Assembly: GCA_963682055.1 (NCBI GenBank)
Contig: OY821740.1
Location: forward strand, 18,934,814-18,998,813
Length of the DNA stretch: 64,000 nt
DNA from: Primula veris
Taxonomy: Eukaryota; Streptophyta; Magnoliopsida; Ericales; Primulaceae
Direction of reading: 5' to 3'
Each line of letters starts with the position of its first letter. Within the stretch, counting starts at the first letter, position 1. The translations under genes were made by a program, and so were the position numbers. The notes under the pieces were generated by a model, which saw nothing but the letters and a program-made list of their open reading frames with translations, had not been told where the DNA came from and searched no databases. This document shows, piece by piece, positions 54,759-64,000 of the stretch.

Positions 54759-55327
54759 ATGGGGTAGGCAAAAAATCCGTAAACATAACTCGTAACCCAA
54801 TCTGTACGAATTGGGAAGGGTTGAGTGTCCAAAAAAAATTAAATCTCCCGCCCCATTCTGTTATATATTTTGCGGGTTGGGTTAGAATTGAGGTTTTCAA
54901 ACCGCGGGTTAATCCGTCCCAATCGTTTCAACCCGCAATATAATAATAAATATAAATATATATTTATATATATGGTGTATATTTGAATATACTAACATCT
55001 CATTCTTGTTATATTTTAGTTTTGATACTTGTTCGTGAATGTTATAAACGTATTTTGATTGATTTTGATTTGTATTTCTATTTGAAAGATTCAATTAATT
55101 TTAAAATTTAGGTTTATATAAACTATGAAAAATAAAAGATCAAAATATAAATTTAAGAATCAAACCAAATTCAACCTGCAATTTATTTTGCGGGTTGGAG
55201 TTTTAATTGTAACGGATTGAGTTGAGTTCGTTTGAAATTTAAATTTCACGAACCCGTCCCAATCCACCTGCAATTTTTTTTACGGGTTAGATTAGGATTT
55301 ACATCAATCCGTGCCATGACCACCTCT
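54759..55327. mobile_element. hAT-like MITE (copy 2)
   Basis: It is the inverted relative of 13086-13640. One end reads GGGGTAGGCAAAAAATCC and the other (reverse complement) CAGAGGTGGTCATGGCACGG, resembling hAT termini. The interior is rich in 'gcgggttg'. No 8-bp duplication was found. Confidence 0.55.
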
Positions 55328-55961
55328 GCTTCCTACCTATTGGAAATAACCTTCACCATTATTTATTGGTATATTGTACCAATGGTACTACTGATACCAA
55401 CTCAAATGGCATAAACAAACAAATTATTTATAAGCCCCATAGTATTTTTAATTTAATCTCACCCTCAAATATTCCAAACAAATGAGGCCTCAACATATAA
55501 TGGTAAAACTTTAGTACATAATGAAATACAAAAATCCCAGTTAGTTGTAAATAGCATTCATGCCATAAAACCTATGAAATCGGAGCCAACTTACCGCTGG
55601 TCCGGAGCAGTTAGGTCTTGATTGCAACGTGGTCTGGATTATATTGGTCTGGTTTAATACTAGTGGAAAATTTTAATCCAAATTGAACTGAAGCAACCAG
55701 TGTGAACCATATGATAAAATGAGAACAATCTAGTCATAAAAATACTGTAAAAATAAGCTCCTTCAATCCGTTTCTGACACAAACCGATTGTATAACTAAA
55801 TAAGTAGCAAGCAACAGAGTAATTTAACTCAAAAAACTTTAAAAACATGTGTAGTCACAAACTATAGGAGTACAATTATATAACCAATAGCAAATAGGGT
55901 AAGATACACCAAGAAAATGGAACCATACAACATTCTACTCATTAAGATACTCCAATTTATA
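55328..55961. other. Spacer
   Basis: No gene was recognised. It probably includes the 3' UTR of the small minus-strand gene that ends at 55962. Confidence 0.4.
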
Positions 55962-56156
55962 CTAAGTGGAAAAAGAGGAGTGTTCATAGCGATTCTCATG
56001 TGTGCTTTCGGAATTCACATGCCTTCCGGTGGTGAAATTGACAACTTTCTCAGTATATTCTTCAAATAGTTTAGCCTTTATCAGACCTCTTTTTGGTGGA
56101 AGACTAGCTTTTTCTTTCTTTACTGGCTTGGGTACTGCAGTTTTTTTATGATCCAT
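55962..56156 (-). CDS. Small basic protein of unknown function (64 aa)
   Basis: A 64-residue frame. The N-terminal half is basic and Pro/Lys-rich: MDHKKTAVPKPVKKEKAS, then LPPKRGLIKAKLFEEYTEKV. The second half is polar (TTGRHVNSESTHENRYEHSS). The LPPKRGxIKAK core resembles what I recall of short uncharacterised plant proteins, but I cannot confirm homology. There is no signal peptide or membrane segment. A minus-strand TATA-like TATATAAT sits only about 15-25 bp before the ATG, too close to be its promoter. Tandem 'tgtatagtgagatg' repeats lie about 55-80 bp upstream. The function is unknown. Confidence 0.5.
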   Translation of the reverse strand: MDHKKTAVPKPVKKEKASLPPKRGLIKAKLFEEYTEKVVNFTTGRHVNSESTHENRYEHSSFST

Positions 56157-56845
56157 TTCTAGCTAGCTCTATTATATACTAGAATGTAAAGACAATTCAG
56201 AAGGGTTGTATGTATAGTGAGATGTGAATTTATGTATAGTGAGATGGGAATTGGTTGTGAGGGAGGGATGTGTCTTGGCTGCCTTAAAAACAGTAGCGCC
56301 CGCTGACTTATGTTTTATTTAACCTATTGTATTAAATAAATAAAATCGTTAAAAAAAACCAATGAAAGAATTTATTTTTGTTCAAATAAAAAATTATATA
56401 AATAAATACCTAGATAAGTACGATTATTTTATATTTTTTTTTGTTTGAAGTAGCCGGTACGGATACAGTACGTCATTTCAAGTACAGTACACATGATAAA
56501 AAAAAATTAACGTGCCGAAAAAGTACCGTAGATGTACCTAATTGTATCGTTCTCAAGTCATGTCAAATTATAAATTACGTATAAATTAACTTTGGCTCGT
56601 AAAAAAGTTATCACATAACAAAAAAGCTACCCACTAAATATCTAACAATTTACCACTATCTTTTTTGAATCATGAAAAGATCTTATTTGCCCCCTTCACG
56701 TTTTTCTCAAATTCAATTTTTTTAGGTAAGTAATCTCCATTTCAGTTTTTTCTTTGACGCAAGAACAAAAAACTCGCCACATATGTTATTACATAATAGA
56801 CCTACTTAACTAACTTTACAAATTACAATCGGTTCTCATCACTCA
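56157..56845. other. Upstream region of the small gene, AT-rich spacer
   Basis: It contains the 'tatgtatagtgagatg' tandem duplication (about 56208-56248). No element was recognised. Confidence 0.4.
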
Positions 56846-57193
56846 TGGTTAGGTATGACAATTTTACGGGTTTCAATCCGACCCGATCCGTCACGGATCG
56901 GATAAAAGTGCAATTCTATTCGAGTCGGGTTTAAAGGAGTAAAAATGCAATTTTAAAAAATGAAACTTAAAACTCTCTCTCTCCTCTATCTCATATACAT
57001 TAAACTCTCTCTTTTATATTATAGTTCTAAATCAAATAATTTTTTAATCTAACTAACAAATTTTATTTGAAATTTTTGACATTTATAAGATTTATTTTTT
57101 AAAAAGAATTTTTATTTTTTTTAAAAACGGATCAAATGAATTAGCTCGGATCGGATCAAATGGATAAATGCACAATTACAAACCCTATCCATG
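56846..57193. mobile_element. Possible hAT-like MITE
   Basis: The left ATGGTTAGGTATGACAATT and the right (reverse complement) CCATGGATAGGGTTTGTAAT are loosely inverted. The subterminal sequence is rich in 'gacccgatccg' and 'gatcggatc'. No target duplication was identified. Confidence 0.4.
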
Positions 57194-57393
57194 GTCAGCA
57201 ATGTGAACATGACTTTAAGTGAAATAAAAGTTGGATTCAATTATTGTTTCGCTTCATTTAGATCTTGATGCATTCACGTGTTCTAAAAAATAATTTATTG
57301 ACAATTACTTTGTCTTGTCCAATTGTTGAGCCCTCGTGGTATTTTGTACTTTTAAGTTTTAACTTTTCCAGCGTCTTGATTGTTTAGACTTTA

Positions 57394-57627
57394 GGGCGTG
57401 TTTGGTTGCAGTACTAAATGGACAGGATGGGATTAATAGTGTAGTGGGCCCTTAAATGATACGTTTGGTTTGCAACTTATAGCAGGACTAATAGTACCGG
57501 CTGTACTTCAAATTCCATAGTTTACCATCATTTAGAATACCTGGGGTAGTGTGGTATTTGTAATCTCACACTTAATCCCATAGGATTTTTAATCCCATGT
57601 AAATTAGTCCTTGTACCAAACGAGGCC
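57394..57627. mobile_element. Tourist-like (PIF/Harbinger) MITE
   Basis: The ends GGGCGTGTTTGGTTGCAG and (reverse complement) GGCCTCGTTTGGTACAAG are inverted and flanked by TTA on both sides (57391-57393 and 57628-57630). It is 234 bp and non-coding. Confidence 0.72.
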
Positions 57628-57630
57628 TTA

Positions 57631-58461
57631 GATGATCTCATATTGACGACGTAGTCATACATCATGTAGTCTCTTTTAGTCTTTTCCCATTTTACTTTTG
57701 TCGTCTTATTTTATGTGTATACCAGTTATAGATGTAAATTAGAATGTTACATTTTCTAATGAATTTGTATGTAAGTTTGTATTTTATGGTCATTTTCCCA
57801 AATATAGAGATTTTGGTATGTCCTTAACAGTAGATACATCATCTTAAAAAATATTATCCTATAATTTCTAAGAAACATAAAAGTGAAGCAAATTGGCAGT
57901 CTTATAATGAAGGACCAAGTTGTAATTTGTTCAAAAAAAAAAAAGAAATTATAAATTCACTCTTTAATTATGGAGCATAATTGGAGGAATTTAGGACATG
58001 AGAGTACGTTTTATAAGAAGTGACTTGATATCCGGCAATTGCTTTTGCTAGTAATTACTATGAATTTATGATTTGAAGGTGGATTATTTTATTTTTTTTA
58101 GAGACGTGGTGTAAAAAATATGTCAAATAAAAAATAAAATAAATATGGTCTAGTATAAAAATAAAAATAAAATTCTATGTTTAACATATCATAAAATAAA
58201 TATGAAGTTAAGAGAAAATGTATTGGACAACAAAATAATTTTTTTGGTAATCTTGTTTGGGAAAATACAATGACCATTTACGAAATTTGATAATTTCAAC
58301 GTAAAAATCATAAAATTTTAGAAAAAAGTAGCTAACATGATTTAAACTCCTAAATTTCCATTACATTAAAATCAATTTTACCACTACACCAACAACTCTT
58401 TTGTTTAATTAGGAGATATCATTAATGTATATATCTTATAAAATTTTAAATTAAACATATC
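57631..58461. other. AT-rich spacer
   Basis: No gene or bounded repeat was recognised. Confidence 0.5.
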
Positions 58462-58663
58462 TGTTGTGTGACATATTAGCTCGTATATATATGTATATAG
58501 ATATAGAGAGAGACAACAACCGGGTCTTTATTAATCAGAATGTATGAAATACAAGGGAACCCTAACCTTCTTTATATACTAGAGGTTAGGGTTATACAAG
58601 ATAGAAAGCCCAACTTAAGCCCACTATGAGTAAGGCCCAATAGTCCAATAATATCTTACAACA
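58462..58663 (-). repeat. Copia 3' LTR (about 202 bp)
   Basis: The minus strand begins TGTTGTAAGATATTATTGG and ends GTCACACAACA, with a TATATAAAG-like motif and AATAAA. It is directly preceded by CCAAATGGGGAG. Confidence 0.78.
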
Positions 58664-59069
58664 CTCCCCATTTGGACGTCTTGAATTCTTCGTCTTCAGG
58701 CAATCGATCTGAGTCGAGTTCATTCGCAGTGCTAAACACATAAAAACCTTAGGGACGGAAAACCCAGTGTGGAACAAAACCGGTACCTAGGAGAAACTGT
58801 ATAGCTGAATGATATAGGCCGAAATTTCATGTAATTAACTAACCACAAAACAGTGTGCCTCATCAAAACCTTGCTAGAGTAAACCCAGTGGAAAAAACCT
58901 CTAGTCGAAGGACAAAAGAGTACACAGTGGTAAGAAGTATACAACCGGATACTCCTCCTAATTTCGGCAATCTTAAGTGAGATATGATGGGAACGTGTCT
59001 CGCTAAAAACCTTGCCAAGGAAAACCCAATGGGAAAAAAACCTTGGTCTAAGGACAAAAAGAGTACACG

Positions 59070-59330
59070 AGCATGCGACTGGATGCTCTCCCTCACTTGC
59101 ACACGACAGGGTGCGAGGATTTCGACTAAGTAGTAATTAGTGCAATAAGCATTCACCTGAATGCCTCCCCTCACTTGCACACGACTGGGTGCAATGATTT
59201 CATATTCTAATAAAGAGTACGAGCATTCGACTGGATGCCTTATTTACTTGCACATGACTGGATGCAAGAAAATCTAACGTGGAATAGAACGAGCATTCAA
59301 CTAGATGCTCTTAAACTTCGTATGTGAAGA
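59070..59330 (-). repeat. Imperfect repeats in the Copia 3' region
   Basis: This is the inverted counterpart of 780-1060, with alternating 'gcatccagtcgaatgctcg' and 'cacccagtcgtgtgcaagt' modules. Confidence 0.6.
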
Positions 59331-59699
59331 TTTATTTCGGCGAAAAATGCTAAATAAGTTGTCCTCAATTAAGACAAGTGTTTTATCTGGATCGTGAGAC
59401 AGAACATATGTAATTCAAATATGGCTAATACTAGCTCGAATCCATATACACTCTCTAGTCGTCTCATAGAGCACGAGCAGATCATAGTGATTCGTTTGGA
59501 GTCATTACAAGACCTCCAATATATCGCCTTATTCCTAATGGTAAAGACATACCATGTTAGGAATATCCCTTATGCGGGTCTGATAAGTAACCAGTATCGG
59601 TATAACCGAAAAAGGGTTGCGTTAATTCGAGTACCGAAGGGGGTAGGTACACTCGATGACGCAAAATGGGATAAGACAAGCCCTCATCCGCAGTTACCT

Positions 59700-62600
59700 T
59701 AAGGTAATGGGAAAATGTCTTTTATGCTATTTCGATGGCTGCGTGTTAGCGCGATGCTGTGTCGAGCTATACCATTCACAGCATACGAGATGTTCGTCCT
59801 AGCACATTAGACCAAGTACAATGATGCGCTTATTGTACTTAGATATGAACATGATGGTTCAATATCTCTTCATCGTCTCATCAGGGATGGACTGGGTCTA
59901 TATCAATGTCTAGTGATCGAACGTTCATGGGAGAATCTGACGACTTAGCGTCATGATGACTAAAACGTCATAACACCTTCTGGGTTAGTATGAATCATGG
60001 ACTTAGATTCAATCTTTACGGGACTCGATCATCAGGCCGAGTCACTACCGTTTCTTCCCAAGATCCTTCATCTCGAAGGCAAATCCAAAACGTGGATTAC
60101 TTCATAACAAGCAATGGCATAATACTTGTTCAAGTATCCCAAGCTGATCAAGTACTCACTTAGGCGGTATACCACATCCGCTCGGATTATATTAATCCAT
60201 ATAGTGAACGTCTCAATCAATTGAGATCGTGTTCCGTGGTCAGGATCTACTTGATTTGAGCACATGAAGTCACACAGGGACCTTCATCTATATCTCTTTG
60301 TCTAAATTCTCATAGAGATAAAACAGTGACCACAATCACATGCTGTATAATTAGTTTTTGGGAAACTACTAAACTGATAAAGTAGGGGACCGTTATAACG
60401 TCCATTACGAGGAAATCATCCATCTCGTAATCAATTCCAAGATGTGAGAGAAGCCTTGCGCTACTAGGCGAGCATTCTACAATCTCATTATTCTATCACT
60501 TTTCCTTACGAATAACCAAATAAACGAACTCGTTTAACCTTGGTGGTGTTGGAGCTACAGGTCCGATCACACTTTCACTAAGGAGTCTACTTGGATTGCA
60601 AGTTTCCATTAGTCCAGTCCATTCTACGTTGACTTCAGGCAACGGTACATGGTTCCCTGTCATAATTTGCTCATATTATCAGTCGTCACCGAATATATGA
60701 ACAAGTAATCAATGACAGTCTCGTTTCGCTTCAATATCGTCTAAGATATCATGATCGACAGATATTTCAAGATTCTTAGGATGAGGAGGAAATCACACAT
60801 CTCCTTGCTCCTTTATAATCTCGTGCGAAAAACGAGTTTCAATTCACCACCTCTGGGGCTGAACGAATTTGGAACCGGTCAACTTCCTCGTATCTTGGGA
60901 AGGACGACAGACTGACGGCCGACGGCAGCGTCCTTTGCTTGGCGGGTTCGGCCAAAGCAACATGTTACGACAGGAACACGGCGTCCGACATGGACGTCTA
61001 TCCTTGCAAGCATTTTGCAGCAGGTATAAATGATCTTGTGACATCTCATAAAGTCATTAAATGCGTCTGGCATTTAGTTAGACTTGAGGGAGTATATGCA
61101 CTTACTTATCACTAAGTGCTGTTTTGGGGATCAAGCTAAGACCGAGTGGGTTATGCCATGTTACTTCATGTCGTTCCTTATCAACGGTAACATGCAAATC
61201 TCCCCCTAACGACGGGGAGAACAGTCTTAGCGATGTCACTTTCGCATATCATGCGGTAAAGAGATCGCTTACCAAGGTTACTCTATCAAATGATATGTAT
61301 GGGATTCATAATCGACTTATGTCCCCTTCAGAGGTCAATATTTTGAACGCTATAGCGGCTCAATCAAAATATTAATTAAGCACTCCAAACACGCGTTAAT
61401 ATGAGACGTCTGGTTCATAACCAGTAACCAGCTGGTACGCATATGGTGTTTGAGTGTCTATGGGCCTCATGACGGACCAATACAACAAAATAGCATAACC
61501 CTACACGGAAATATAAATCTTGGTGCGCAAGACCAAGAAATGCGTGCAATCATTTGCAGTCGCATCATCAAACTTTCCATGAGTCCATTTGGGTCTGAAC
61601 ATAATTGACAGGATGTTCAATTTGAATTTCCAAACTCAAGTAATTCAAATCGAAATTTCGATTTTTTACTCTTCGGAATTATCAAGTCAACTAGACTTTT
61701 CAGGATAATCCGGATCATGAGCCATCAACTTAATGATAGGGCTAAAAGTTTGGGAAATGCTTCATTTCTGTGGACAACAATAATCATGTGACCTTATTGT
61801 CGATACATCAACCATAACCATTTATATTTATGGTCCATTTTATGGTTGGATAAGTCCACAATAACTCCTTCAATTCTTTACAAGAATTCTACGAGTTAAT
61901 TTCGTGATCTTTACACATACTAGTCTTTCAAAGTGAGCATTAGTGGCATGAATTTCGGATTAATCACGAAATATATTCTCAGAGAGAATCCAAATGCGAG
62001 GCGATTATAAATCAAACATCGTCTTTTGACCCGGGAATATCTCATCCGGTCAATGCCACAATATCAAAATGCTTTTATCAATCGACGACAGGCGAATGAT
62101 AATACAGACAATCATGTCTTAGCATCTAAATCATTTATCATTCGACGATATGCGAAATGATAAGCTAACTTTAAATGCTTTAAAGAATGTGGTAGCAAAC
62201 ACTTGAAAGACATTTCAACTCCTCTAAAATACGCTTTTGGTCGTATTGAATGGAGGCTATGTAAAGAAATTTTAATTCTTTCATGAGCTATTACCAGATA
62301 ACACTGGTTTTCTCGAATATTTTATAACTCAACAAGGTACGGCAGGACCTACATGAGTATAAGACCTCATATTTGACAAATCAATTTGGTTTTTTACCAA
62401 AGATTTTGATTTGGAACGACAGGTCCAGAATCATTGTCACAAAGGACTCTTTTAGGTAAGTAGTTTGTGAAATTATGTGGTACACGGTTACCCACTATTT
62501 CCAAAAAAAATCAACTACCCACAAGTATTGCCTAAAATTTCATAATTTAAAGTTTGGTCACATTTGTCAAAGGAATTTGCTCAAAACACTTTAAATTATT

Positions 62601-63400
62601 TCGAGAAATTTTGTAAACAGGCAAATCATAATCCAAAAATATGGTCCAAATGGAAAACATAATCCAGATGAGAGAAAAAATGGCTCAATAATTTATCAAA
62701 ATCAATAAAAAAAAGGTCCCAAACTCATTTGAGCCACAAAACCGGGGGTCTCAAGAGTTTCATTTCAGTTAGTTTTAACCACATTAGCATCGGTTTTTTG
62801 CATCTTTGTAATAGTTTTGAACTATTTAAGAAGTAACCGTGCATGACTTTTGTATTTATAGTATAGAGTTGCCTCATTGAGCATTATCTCTTACTTTGTG
62901 ACAACGGGCCATATTGTTCCTTTCAATTACAGTCTTGGAGCCATAGGTTTTCGATTTTGACGATTGTCTAAAATCTCGCTTGGCAAGGCGATTCATCGGG
63001 ATCGCGACTATTCGAGACAAATAACACTTGTCTCGGTTCTCGATTCGTGGAAAAAAAATATACACGAAGAGCATTAATATCAGGCAAACAATTCGCCATT
63101 GACCCAATAGGATTAAAACTACTCACCGGGGTAATTTTCTTATCCAATAACATATGAGTGATAAAGGAACATGGTGAATATAAATTCATGATACTGCTTA
63201 TGGAATACAATTTCCAAGCTAGTATTTTGATGAAGGATAGCTCCAATATGCCAATTTCAGACATTTGTTCACCATAGACGTCATCACGTCTCAAATGTGG
63301 CGGCGGAATAAAATCAACGCCTTAGCATTCATCCTGAGGGTAACAACAAACTCGTGTTTTACTCATCAAAGATGGCATCCAAAATTTTTTTTTTTGGACA
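59700..63400 (-). pseudogene. Copia polyprotein remnant
   Basis: Minus-strand segments show the RT region: ARLVAQGFSH near 60440-60470, then ISLVVSQKL near 60350-60390, RLSEYLISLGYLN near 60130-60170, and MKDLGK near 60055-60072. An earlier segment, with a basic GRR region near 60900-61050 and a DESPCQARF stretch near 62970-63000, fits the region before RT. Frames are broken by many stops and small indels, with an excess of G-to-A and C-to-T changes. The interval 61100-62900 is too decayed to assign by eye. No product is expected. Confidence 0.65.
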
Positions 63401-64000
63401 TCACATTTTCACACATCAGGGTGACTAACATCAGGGTGACAAATTAAAATCAACGTTTAAACAGTCATTTCGCAAGTATGTTTTACGATTTTTCTCATCA
63501 TATATGGCATCCAACATGTGTTGGGAGTTCTGGATTATTTATCATATAAAACGACTGGTTTATATGTTTATGGTTTGCACAAGCACAAACTTTATTTCGA
63601 AACGACAGGTTCAAAAATAGTTTTGCTTTTAATGTGAATTGGTTCTCATTGATCGAACGACGGGTCGATACTGAGACACCAATTCGGCGAATACATATCT
63701 ATATAGACACATTCGGGGAAATTATTATTTACTCAACCTCTTTCGGTAGCTCTATTTGTACACGACCAGGAAACACGGTGAAGGGGGTGGGCACGAATGC
63801 CTCTTAAAAACCGACCTCATTAGGAGAACGACTTCCGCCTTTATCTTTCCTAGACATCGTATCCAAATAGGTGAGCCTATTTGGGGAAGATTCATAATTT
63901 TTCCAACTTAAATGTGAATATATACGATTTTCGCTTTTTATATATGGCAATAATATTAACAATATAGACAATATCTATCTAGATTAACCATATATATATA

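Larger units (their letters stand above)
58462..64000 (-). mobile_element. Decayed Ty1/Copia element, 3' LTR plus interior
   Basis: On the minus strand it reads from the right window edge through pol remnants and the 3' non-coding region to a purine tract (58664-58675) and the 3' LTR. About the last 1.6 kb is the inverted homologue of 1-1719. The 5' end is outside the window. Confidence 0.85.

Overview
The window is nuclear DNA of a flowering plant, most likely a eudicot. The evidence is AT-rich sequence, a spliced TONNEAU1 gene, interstitial plant telomere-type (CCCTAAA) repeats, plant Copia, Gypsy, LINE and MULE families, and plant MITEs. The species cannot be named from sequence alone. Only one host gene is certain: a seven-exon TON1 gene on the minus strand (18987-26586). 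A small minus-strand gene at 55962-56156 is plausible. Nearly everything else is transposon or AT-rich spacer.

Layout. 1-1719: 3' end of a decayed Copia element (plus strand), of the same family as 58462-64000 (minus strand), so the window is bracketed by inverted copies. 2972-5683: a Harbinger-like MITE and a non-autonomous MULE-like element. 8155-12191: a young, complete Ty3/Gypsy element with 700-bp LTRs, GTTAT target duplication, gag, and a pol frame from which RNase H and most of integrase have been deleted in frame. 13086-18765: hAT-like MITE, a 1.7-kb solo LTR (GCGTA duplication), a foldback element and two head-to-tail short elements. 18987-26586: TON1, with a degenerate tandem array in intron 1. 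26916-28980: three small DNA elements.

30611-39476: the most notable object, an 8.9-kb MULE. It carries (i) a spliced plant-mobile-domain (MAIN-like) gene, (ii) a FAR1/MULE transposase fused to a C-terminal OTU-like domain, (iii) about 440 bp of telomere-like repeats between the two genes and (iv) large palindromes just inside both ends. Its termini read CACTAC/CACTGC, unusual for a MULE. Both genes carry premature stops and the OTU catalytic Cys is replaced by Tyr, so this copy is probably not autonomous.

39708-40595: a second member of the MULE-like family seen at 3868-5683. 41486-49245: an L1-type LINE on the minus strand with an 18-bp target duplication, intact ORF1, damaged ORF2, and a Copia-type solo LTR (46297-47461, TAAGC duplication) inside the ORF2 endonuclease. 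49264-58461: spacer with hAT-like and Tourist-like MITEs and the small gene. 58462-64000: the minus-strand Copia relic.

How the parts relate: TON1 is an isolated host gene in a region built by nested insertion. Target duplications flank most insertions, which gives a clear relative order (the LINE before the solo LTR inside it). The Gypsy element is the youngest large insertion that can be dated, with LTRs differing at about eight sites in 700 bp.
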